IMG/VR virus record: IMGVR_UViG_3300032053_000635
Location: 1 to 21,175 of that record
Direction: 5' to 3' (one strand)
DNA: 21,175 nucleotides
Source of the DNA: a virus
Part shown: positions 15,384 to 21,175 of the stretch, one piece after another
Layout of the letters: every line of letters begins with the position of its first letter
How positions within the stretch are numbered: the stretch's first letter is position 1
Made by a program: the position numbers and the translations under genes
Notes under the pieces: generated by a model
Told to the model about the DNA's origin: nothing
What the model saw: the letters and a program-made list of their open reading frames with translations, nothing else
The model's database searches: none

Positions 15384-17756
15384 TCAGTTTAGCCCTGCAG
15401 CCTTTTTGAGCACATCCCAGACATCGCCGAAGGACACGTCCTTGTTGTTGGTCACTTTCTCCATTGCCGCACCAAAGACTTGGAATTGCTTGGTTAATTT
15501 CACTAGCGGTCCCGCGTCCCCAGCGAGGTTCGAAAAAGATTTCACCAGGTCAGCCGCGGCTTTGTCCATGGAGTTGACCACATTGATCATATTCTCGCCG
15601 GCGGCGATTTGCTGGTTCTGAATAGCTGCTTGGGCCTTAAGCTCCCCGGGTACCGCACCCTTGGCTGCCCCGATGAGCCCCTTGGTGGTCACGATCTTAG
15701 CGCGCCCTTCCCCTTCGGCCCGCCTGGCGGCTTCGGAGTCGGCGTACTTCTGCTCTTCGGGGGTGAGCTTACCGCCGGTGAGCTGCTTCTCCAGTAGCCC
15801 GATTTCTTTCTGGCCCATCTGGATGCCCATCTGCTTGCCCAGCACGCTGCGCAGGAAGAACCGCCCGGTCGCCCCACCGCCACCCATTTCCATGATCGAG
15901 CGCATGACATCGGACATACCTTTGTCGGCACCAATGCCCCCCACCCCGCCTTTCTTCAGCTTCCCGCCCATCTCCTCCATCTGGATCACGGCTTTCTCGT
16001 ACTCAGCCGCCCCGCCTGTTCCCGTGTAGCCGCCCATCTTGTTGAGCAGCATCATATCGAGTCCGCCTTGCGGGCCCCGGGCGCCGATGCCCTGCATGTA
16101 GCTGGCGGCTCCGCTGGCTATCTTGGCCGCGCGAGTTCCAGAAATTCCCGCCTGAGAGAAGGTGGTGGCCATCTCCTTGATGGCGTCGGGGGCGATAGGG
16201 ATGCCGGTCGTCTCCCACTGCTTGATCCCTTCGGCCATCGACTGCATGTAATCGACCATCTCGCTACCTTCCAGCCCGAGCTTGAGCCCGTCATTGATCG
16301 CCCGGGTCATCATCTGGTCAGCCTGCCCCGGGCCACCGGAGATGCCGCCCCGACGCCCGGCCTGGAGAAAGGCGCCAGAGGTATCGCCCCCGATCCCGAA
16401 AAGCGTCTTTGCCGCAAAGCCAGTCTTGAGCATCCCCTGATTCATCATCTCGCGCCCTGAGCCCCCACCACTACGGAGGATTTCGGTCATCGCCTGGAGG
16501 GATTGGTCCTTGGCCATGCCGAACTGCACGCCCTCGCGCTGAGCGGCATAAACCGGATCATTCATGCGCCGACGCGCGCCAGCGATAGTCCTTTGTCGGG
16601 CTATGCTAGCTTGCTTCTCGGACGAAATATTGTCAGCCGCACGCATCCCCTGCCAGTTACTTTGCTGCTGGCTAGAAAATTGAGTGAACTCTTTTTCGTC
16701 GATGAACTGTCTAGCTTTCTGGGCCCAGGCATATTTTTCGTACCCGCGGGGGATACGAGTCGCGTACCCCCCGCCATCAGGGCTAGCGCGGAAGGCGCGT
16801 TCAGCAGCTTCCGGGTTCTTGGCGTTAAAGCGCTGGCGCATTCCCGGAATCATTTTCTGGAATTCTGCATCCGAGTAGATCGATGCGTTCTGCGAACGAG
16901 ACCGCGCGACTTCTGACTGGTATCGAGACCCCGCGGCCCCCCGCGCCACGGCCATCTCCAGCCCACCGCCAACGTAAGGCATCGCTTCGAGCTGTTGTCG
17001 GCGCCACTCCATCGCCCGGCCGGCGTAACCTACGGCGGTCCCCATCATCCCGCCGAGGATCCCGCCCCCAGGCAGCGCGCTGGCCATCTGGGCTAGGCCT
17101 TGGGCGCCCTGGAAGGGAGCTTGGGCAACGGCACCGCCGAAAGCCGCCGTACGCTGAAGCGCCCCGCGCGCTACCGCTCCGGTTGCCTGCCCGGCCGCCT
17201 GGCGCAGGAACCCTGGGCCACGCTGCAAGAACAGCGGGGCTACTCCGGGGGCAGCGGTCTGGGCGAATCCCTGGGTAAAGGCCCACTTAGCCTGTTGCTC
17301 TGCCTGGTGGCGCTTCTGGTCCTCGCGCTCCTGGGCCTGGCTCGTGGATTGCTTACGCTTCTCCTCGGTCTTGGCGAGCTGCTCCTCTGCGCGATTCAGC
17401 TCCCTGGCTGCACGAGCTTCCGCAGAGTAGGCCTTTTCCAGATTTTTGACCGCGCCTTCCAGATCCTCTGATTGGCCTTGGGTCTGCTTCAGGCTCTCGG
17501 AAAGCGCCTTGTAGGCGACTGAGGATTTGTCTTTGATCCCGGCCATCGCCGTGAAAAGCGTAGCTTGGGTCTTGGCTAGCTTAACGATTTGCCCATCGAG
17601 CCCGACGATTTTCGACTGAGCTTCATCGTAGCTCTTTGCCTGATCCTTCATTCCTTTGAGCGCTGACTCGCTGACCTTGAGGATTTTCTGGAGTGCTTCA
17701 TCGAAGCCCTGGGCTTCGGCGGTAATAACTACTCCGGTGCGGATATCACCTGCCAT
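15384..17756 (-). CDS. Tail tape measure protein
   Basis: A 790-aa protein following the tail assembly chaperone frames, the universal place for the tape measure. Residues about 20-155 are coiled-coil and highly charged (NLEKAYSAEARAARELNRAE, then KTEEKRKQ). Residues about 157-250 are Ala/Gly-rich and hydrophobic (GGGILGGMMGTAVGYAG), as in the membrane-interacting region of tape measures. The rest is Gly/Met/Gln-rich and helical. The general relation of about 0.15 nm of tail per residue would predict a tail of roughly 120 nm, an estimate only. The ATG at 17756 has GGAGGCC upstream inside the end of the previous frame, four bases beyond its stop. No lysozyme or peptidase motif is evident. Confidence 0.93.
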   Translation of the reverse strand: MAGDIRTGVVITAEAQGFDEALQKILKVSESALKGMKDQAKSYDEAQSKIVGLDGQIVKLAKTQATLFTAMAGIKDKSSVAYKALSESLKQTQGQSEDLEGAVKNLEKAYSAEARAARELNRAEEQLAKTEEKRKQSTSQAQEREDQKRHQAEQQAKWAFTQGFAQTAAPGVAPLFLQRGPGFLRQAAGQATGAVARGALQRTAAFGGAVAQAPFQGAQGLAQMASALPGGGILGGMMGTAVGYAGRAMEWRRQQLEAMPYVGGGLEMAVARGAAGSRYQSEVARSRSQNASIYSDAEFQKMIPGMRQRFNAKNPEAAERAFRASPDGGGYATRIPRGYEKYAWAQKARQFIDEKEFTQFSSQQQSNWQGMRAADNISSEKQASIARQRTIAGARRRMNDPVYAAQREGVQFGMAKDQSLQAMTEILRSGGGSGREMMNQGMLKTGFAAKTLFGIGGDTSGAFLQAGRRGGISGGPGQADQMMTRAINDGLKLGLEGSEMVDYMQSMAEGIKQWETTGIPIAPDAIKEMATTFSQAGISGTRAAKIASGAASYMQGIGARGPQGGLDMMLLNKMGGYTGTGGAAEYEKAVIQMEEMGGKLKKGGVGGIGADKGMSDVMRSIMEMGGGGATGRFFLRSVLGKQMGIQMGQKEIGLLEKQLTGGKLTPEEQKYADSEAARRAEGEGRAKIVTTKGLIGAAKGAVPGELKAQAAIQNQQIAAGENMINVVNSMDKAAADLVKSFSNLAGDAGPLVKLTKQFQVFGAAMEKVTNNKDVSFGDVWDVLKKAAGLN

Positions 17757-17759
17757 CGC

Positions 17760-18113
17760 TTAGGCCTCCAAGTCGGGCACGCGCCCTTCTTCCAGATCCC
17801 GCTCCCACTGATCGACTAGCTCGTCTCCGGTTTCCACTGGATCACCGAGCGCGGTCAACACCCCGCGCAATTGCCGGCTCAGTTCCTGCTGCTCCTTGAT
17901 CGGCTGGTCCTCATCTCCCAGTGCAGCGATGAGATCGCGCTTTCGTACCAGCAGATCCTCGATCATCTCCTGATTCAACTCGGCCACGCTCTGCTCCAGA
18001 AACAACGTGTGGTTGGGGGGCAGTTTGTACTTGCTGCTCCACCAGCGCTTGAGCGAAGCAAGCCCGGACTCAACCTCCCGTTCCGCTCGCCGACGAACCC
18101 TTCGTATATCCGA
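17760..18113 (-). CDS. Frameshifted extension of tail assembly chaperone (GT-like)
   Basis: This frame lies between the short chaperone and the tape measure, as the T extension of lambda G/GT does. No good independent start exists: the only nearby start is a TTG at 18005 with no SD. The frame stays open well upstream of it, past 18113, and encodes convincing protein there (ESGLASLKRWWSSKYKLPP), a sequence type usual for such extensions. It is joined to the upstream gene by a +1 or -2 shift. A good +1 candidate is TTT CTC at 18117-18112, where tRNA-Phe can re-pair on TTC. The shift would add about 117 residues and give a product near 279 aa. The fused protein is expected to bind the tape measure during tube assembly. 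Confidence 0.75.
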   Translation of the reverse strand, partial: SDIRRVRRRAEREVESGLASLKRWWSSKYKLPPNHTLFLEQSVAELNQEMIEDLLVRKRDLIAALGDEDQPIKEQQELSRQLRGVLTALGDPVETGDELVDQWERDLEEGRVPDLEA

Positions 18114-18600
18114 GAAAGGTCGATTCGTGCGAGACCACCTCCATGTAGATCTCTTGCAGCAAGCGCACGTCGTCGAGGGCGAGCAAATCCTCAGCCCACT
18201 TGGGTCGCGACACCAGGCTGAAAGAGAGATGCGATACCATCAGATTGATCTCGGCGGTGAGCGCGTCCAGATTCGACGGCGAGATCCCTGCAGCCAGGTT
18301 CGAACGCATGATGCCCATCAGTTGCCGGTCGCGGATGTTCAGCACCCGGTTGGTGAACTTCCCCGCCCAGACCTTGCCGCGCCCGCTCTTCCAGCGAAAA
18401 TCGAAAGTGTGCTCGCGCTGAGAACGAGGACCCTCCGCTTCGTTTTCTGGAACGCCATCGGCTATCCCCTCGATTTTACTGCTGATGGCTTTCTTCAGAT
18501 CGTCGATTTCTTCTGGAATCAGGGGTTGAAGGTGTTCCGGCCTGGTCAATCGCTCGAAGGCCTCTGAGGTAATCCCGATCTTGTCAGTCAATCCAGACAT
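18070..18600 (-). CDS. Tail assembly chaperone, short form (G-like)
   Basis: A 176-aa protein starting at ATG 18600 with AAGGAGA 9-10 bases upstream. It is mostly helical and charged, with a basic central segment (RWKSGRGKVWAGKFTNRVLN). It ends in a low-complexity tail (KGSSASGTGG), typical of a frame that is mostly read past by frameshifting. Position between the tube gene and the tape measure, followed by an overlapping frame, identifies it as the G-like assembly chaperone rather than any sequence motif. It is not expected in the finished virion. A terminator lies between it and the tube gene, consistent with lower expression. Confidence 0.8.
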   Translation of the reverse strand: MSGLTDKIGITSEAFERLTRPEHLQPLIPEEIDDLKKAISSKIEGIADGVPENEAEGPRSQREHTFDFRWKSGRGKVWAGKFTNRVLNIRDRQLMGIMRSNLAAGISPSNLDALTAEINLMVSHLSFSLVSRPKWAEDLLALDDVRLLQEIYMEVVSHESTFLGYTKGSSASGTGG

Positions 18601-18660
18601 TGCTCGCTCTCCTTATTGGGTCTGGGTCGAGAATACGAGATGCCGTGGAGGAGGGCAATA

Positions 18661-18710
18661 TCTCAAAAAGAAAGGGCCCCCGGGTGCGGGGGGGATACAT
18701 CCGGGGCCCT
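18661..18710 (-). terminator. Intrinsic terminator after the tail tube gene
   Basis: On the minus strand the order is a GGGCCCCGG arm (18701-18709), a loop, a CCGGGGGCCC arm (18674-18683, one bulged base), then TTTCTTTTT (18665-18673). A GC-rich stem followed by a T-rich run is the classic rho-independent form. It lies about 35 bases after the tube stop and about 60 bases before the chaperone start. It would partly stop transcription after the highly expressed sheath and tube genes; read-through must feed the genes beyond unless a further promoter exists. Confidence 0.85.
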
Positions 18711-18743
18711 GTTCCCGCTCAAGCTAATTGCCTGAGCATCCTA

Positions 18744-19193
18744 TCAGGTCAGTTCGCTCTCGTCCTTGGTGCGGATGGCGACGAATTCGATGTCTTCCCC
18801 GACAATCCCGCGGGCGTCCACCGTCCAGTTATGGCTGGCGATCTTCACCTGGTCGAGGTAGGTGATGATCTTGCCCGTTTTGGTGTCCTCGATCTGGGCC
18901 TCAAGAACGCCGGTGTCGAGTATGTTGGACAGGTGGTCATCGGTGCTCTTGCCGGTGGCCGGAAACCAGCGCTGCGTCTTGAGCGTCTCGCCGACAATCC
19001 GGAATTTTGAGGCGGAAAACCGTACCCGGTAGGCCACTGGCACGTGCTCTTCCACCTCGATGTTGTCGAGCACTTCGACGGGCTGGTACTCGATCTCCTC
19101 GGTGATGGCTACGTTTCGCGCGTAGCCCACCTTGACGCCTCCGATCGAGAATCGCGCCCGCGCGCCAGTGAAAAGATTTCCCTTGGCAGCCAT
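18744..19193 (-). CDS. Tail tube protein
   Basis: A 149-aa protein next to the sheath gene. Length, order and beta-rich composition match contractile tail tube proteins, which polymerise as hexameric rings inside the sheath. It begins MAAKGNLFTGARARFSIGG and has EEIEYQPVEVLDNIEVEEHV near residues 32-52. The late strand region DQVKIASHNWTVDARGIVGE is also tube-like. The ATG at 19193 is preceded by TAAGGAGT, in which the SD overlaps the sheath stop codon, so the two are translated in tandem. The downstream terminator marks it as the last gene of the high-expression unit. The family is inferred mainly from context and fold pattern. Confidence 0.87.
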   Translation of the reverse strand: MAAKGNLFTGARARFSIGGVKVGYARNVAITEEIEYQPVEVLDNIEVEEHVPVAYRVRFSASKFRIVGETLKTQRWFPATGKSTDDHLSNILDTGVLEAQIEDTKTGKIITYLDQVKIASHNWTVDARGIVGEDIEFVAIRTKDESELT

Positions 19194-19203
19194 GGATCAC
19201 TCC

Positions 19204-21175
19204 TTATGCCGTCTGGCGGATCGTCACCAGATGGATCGTATTTTTGACGAAGTTGACCGGGATGATCGGAGCCATCTCCACCTCGACATCGAGCACATCT
19301 GCAGCCATTTCGATGCCCAAGCTCTTCCAGGCCACCAGCACGATAGAGTCGACCAGCAACCCCAGCGTGCCGAGAGCGACTCCCTTGGCCGCGTTGATGG
19401 TACCGGCGAAACCGCGTTTCCCCACAGCCATCTCCATGTTTGTACGGAAGGAGAACGCTGCAAAGTTCACCGCCGCGTTGACCGAGCCTTCGATGTAGGC
19501 CAGGTTGTTCGAACTGAGGTGGGTGGTCACGTTGCGGACGAAGCGTCGGCCTACGCCCTCGACGTTTTCCAGAAAACAGAGTCCGCCCTGGATCATCTCC
19601 TCGGCGTCATCGACCGGGTTCCAATCGGTGTCCTGCCGCAACGCGAGCACGTTGGCGTACTTGAAGGTGAGCGAAGTCCCCGGAGGCGCCCCAGCCTGCA
19701 TGCCCGCGGCAATCGCTGCCGTGAAGAACGGCAGGAACTCTGCCCGCTCTCCCGCGGTGTTGTACCGCTCGATGGACTGGGGGAAGGCGCGGATGTGGCG
19801 AGTGTTCAGGTCCACCGCCTGCTCCTTGGCCTCGTCCTTGGTCGGGACGTCGTCGAGCGCGGTGTTGAGCAACCCAACGAAGCCATCCCGCTCGCTCCGG
19901 CCGATGCCACACATGTACGCGCAGTGCGCGTCAACCGCGGCATGGACCGCCGGATCTCCGGTCAACACTACGACCGAATTGACCCGCACCTTCTTCAGCA
20001 GGTTCAGCGCTGCCTGCCAGTGCGAGAAGCTTGTGGTGCCTTCACTGCCACCAGCAAGGAAGGTCGCGGTGGTGGTGTTCGACGGTAACCCGCCCTTGGC
20101 CCCCGAAGCCTTCGCCGCAGTGATGTACTGCGAGTTGGAGTTGATCCAGTCGATGCACGTCCAGAGATTGGCGTAGAAGGGGGGATCGGCCGGGGAAAGG
20201 CAACTCTGCGGACCCTGGGCTCCGGTGGTCACATCCAAATTCTGGGGGGAGAAAGTGGTCTTCGACGTCACCATCGTGAAGACGAATCCAGCGCTGGAGG
20301 CGTAGCGGCTGTTGTAGTAGTCGGCGCATTTCTGGAGCGTCGATTGCACCGTCACCGAGGTGCGCCCGGCGTTGGCCGAGAAAGTGATGGTCTGGGCTGC
20401 TTCCACCTCGCCCATGGCCAGGTACTGCAGCTCGGAGAAATTCGCCGTTCCGGCCACCCCGGTGGTCCCGGTCAGGGTGATCTTCTCCAGCTGTACCGCC
20501 CCCGAAGCCGCGAGCCCAACGAGCAGCAGCCGCTTGGTGCTCGCTCCGCTGGAGACCGAAGTCACTGGCAAGTTGCCCACGTAGCCAGCAGCGAACTTGG
20601 CCAGGCCCTTGACCGGGTTGGCACCGGCGGCGATGGTCAACAGCGTCGTGCCCCCGGTGTGCTTGGTCATGGTTCCCGTACCCACGAGGGTGCCGGTAAC
20701 GCGAGCCCCAAGCACTTTTGAGAAAGTCTGCGTGCCCGCCACCAGCGTGGTGCCGTTGAGCGTGAGGCTCTCGCTCACCGCTGCCGCGGAAGCATCCAAG
20801 CCATAGACGATGAGCGAGAGTCCAACGTCCGAGGCGCTGGAGGAGACCACGTCGACCAGACCATTGACATCGAGCTGGCTGGTGATGTCCCCGTCGAGAC
20901 CGAGTTGGGCGCGGGTGGCCTTGGCCACGATCGCTCCGCTCGACTCCACTTCAGCGGTCATCGCGTCCCAACCGTTGGTCGGCTTGACATACTTGAGCTT
21001 GAAGAACGTGTCTCCGCCCACGTCATCGCCGGCCTCCACCTGATCCTCGAAGGTGATGGTGATGAGCTTGCCCTGCACCGTGCCATCGTCGATGGCGACG
21101 TTGATCTGGCTGGTGAAGGCGCCGTAGTCGACTGACGTGAGCACGAGCGCGCTCCCGTAGCTGTTGCCCAGTGCA
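19204..21175 (-). CDS. Contractile tail sheath protein, N-terminus beyond right edge
   Basis: The frame is open to the right edge (657 codons visible). A GTG at 21144 is possible as a start, but the frame continues in coding style upstream (ALGNSYGSALVLTSVDYG), so the true start lies outside. The C-terminal part is typical of sheath proteins: DWNPVDDAEEMIQGGLCFLE, then the FVRNVTTHL strand, a helical region (EGSVNAAVNFAAFSFRTN), and the last strands DVEVEMAPIIPVNFVKNTI that donate to neighbouring subunits. The middle holds two tandem copies of a beta module (about 20690-20825 and 20410-20535). The SD of the tube gene overlaps its stop. Sheath contraction drives the tube through the host envelope. 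Confidence 0.93.
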   Translation of the reverse strand, partial: ALGNSYGSALVLTSVDYGAFTSQINVAIDDGTVQGKLITITFEDQVEAGDDVGGDTFFKLKYVKPTNGWDAMTAEVESSGAIVAKATRAQLGLDGDITSQLDVNGLVDVVSSSASDVGLSLIVYGLDASAAAVSESLTLNGTTLVAGTQTFSKVLGARVTGTLVGTGTMTKHTGGTTLLTIAAGANPVKGLAKFAAGYVGNLPVTSVSSGASTKRLLLVGLAASGAVQLEKITLTGTTGVAGTANFSELQYLAMGEVEAAQTITFSANAGRTSVTVQSTLQKCADYYNSRYASSAGFVFTMVTSKTTFSPQNLDVTTGAQGPQSCLSPADPPFYANLWTCIDWINSNSQYITAAKASGAKGGLPSNTTTATFLAGGSEGTTSFSHWQAALNLLKKVRVNSVVVLTGDPAVHAAVDAHCAYMCGIGRSERDGFVGLLNTALDDVPTKDEAKEQAVDLNTRHIRAFPQSIERYNTAGERAEFLPFFTAAIAAGMQAGAPPGTSLTFKYANVLALRQDTDWNPVDDAEEMIQGGLCFLENVEGVGRRFVRNVTTHLSSNNLAYIEGSVNAAVNFAAFSFRTNMEMAVGKRGFAGTINAAKGVALGTLGLLVDSIVLVAWKSLGIEMAADVLDVEVEMAPIIPVNFVKNTIHLVTIRQTA

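Larger units (their letters stand above)
1391..19574. repeat. Dispersed octamer family TTCCAGAA / TTCTGGAA (24 exact sites)
   Basis: Read on the plus strand, TTCCAGAA starts at 1391, 2014, 2152, 2629, 3821, 4745, 7443, 8802, 9154, 10171, 11210, 11751, 15253, 16136 and 19567. Its complement TTCTGGAA starts at 6673, 10357, 10399, 11658, 13091, 15281, 16855, 18445 and 18511. Twenty of the 24 extend to TTCCAGAAA, and the best are TTTTCCAGAAAA, an imperfect dyad with a CA/TG centre. Near-matches occur, for example at 964, 2242, 11793 and 17994. Sites fall in all three codon frames and in two intergenic gaps. The coordinates span the family; the sites themselves are 8-12 bases long. Function unknown. 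Confidence 0.85.

Noticed and set aside
18003-18005. TTG as the independent start of the frame 17760-18005
   Set aside because: No SD, and protein-like sequence continues upstream in frame; frameshifting from the preceding gene explains it better.
18630-18658. Sigma70-like promoter TTGCCC-N17-TATTCT upstream of the chaperone gene
   Set aside because: Only four of six bases match in each box; such matches arise often by chance, so it is noted but not called.
19132-20088. 318-codon plus-strand open frame
   Set aside because: It lies antisense to the sheath gene, its product is Arg/His-rich with no domain, and no SD is evident. GC-rich codon bias on the minus strand opens such antisense frames.
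1-21175. Extracellular contractile injection system (eCIS) instead of a phage tail
   Set aside because: The chaperone frameshift pair, tape measure and gene order are phage-like, and no eCIS ATPase or toxin gene is seen; a tailocin cannot be excluded from this window alone.

Overview
The window is a contiguous tail and baseplate module of a contractile-tailed (myovirus-type) phage or prophage. All confident genes lie on the minus strand, so transcription runs from the right end of the window to the left. No capsid, packaging, replication, lysis or integration gene is present. I cannot name the host or tell a free phage from a prophage or tailocin. Base composition is moderately GC-rich (roughly 58% by eye), and start sites carry AGGAGG-type ribosome binding sites, which suits a Gram-negative or other SD-using bacterial host.

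Layout in transcription order: tail sheath (N-terminus beyond the right edge), tail tube, an intrinsic terminator, a two-frame tail assembly chaperone (short form plus a frameshifted extension), tape measure protein, baseplate hub, OB-fold spike, a likely 41-codon small gene, a large LysM plus gp25-like baseplate protein, a baseplate J/gp6-like wedge protein, two small proteins of unknown role, a 620-aa cysteine-rich virion protein, a LamG-domain protein, a 1301-aa mosaic protein (LamG, FN3-like, Ig-like, tail-protein-I-like and second lectin-like segments), and a tail fibre that runs off the left edge. Genes abut or overlap by a few bases, with SD sequences often inside the end of the upstream gene, as in one translationally coupled operon. 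The terminator after the tube gene fits the need for many more sheath and tube copies than baseplate copies.

The most unusual signal is not a gene. The octamer TTCCAGAA (usually TTCCAGAAA, a near-dyad TTTC-CA-GAAA) occurs 24 times exactly, counting both strands, where base composition predicts about 0.6. It lies in all three reading frames, in both orientations and in two intergenic gaps, and it forces codons (TCT GGA, AGA) that differ from those used nearby. It is therefore selected as DNA (or RNA), not as protein. It is absent from several stretches, including the LamG-encoding region and the distal fibre, which are also more AT-rich. A dispersed binding site for a phage or host protein (stoperator-like, modification, packaging or segregation) is my leading inference; its role is unknown.

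Other points: a +1 (or -2) frameshift joins the chaperone frames; LysM and gp25-like domains are fused in one protein; a tail-protein-I-like segment is buried inside a LamG adhesin; LamG paralogues stand in tandem; a tandem beta-module is inserted in the sheath; and hairpins sit just upstream of two baseplate/adhesin start sites.
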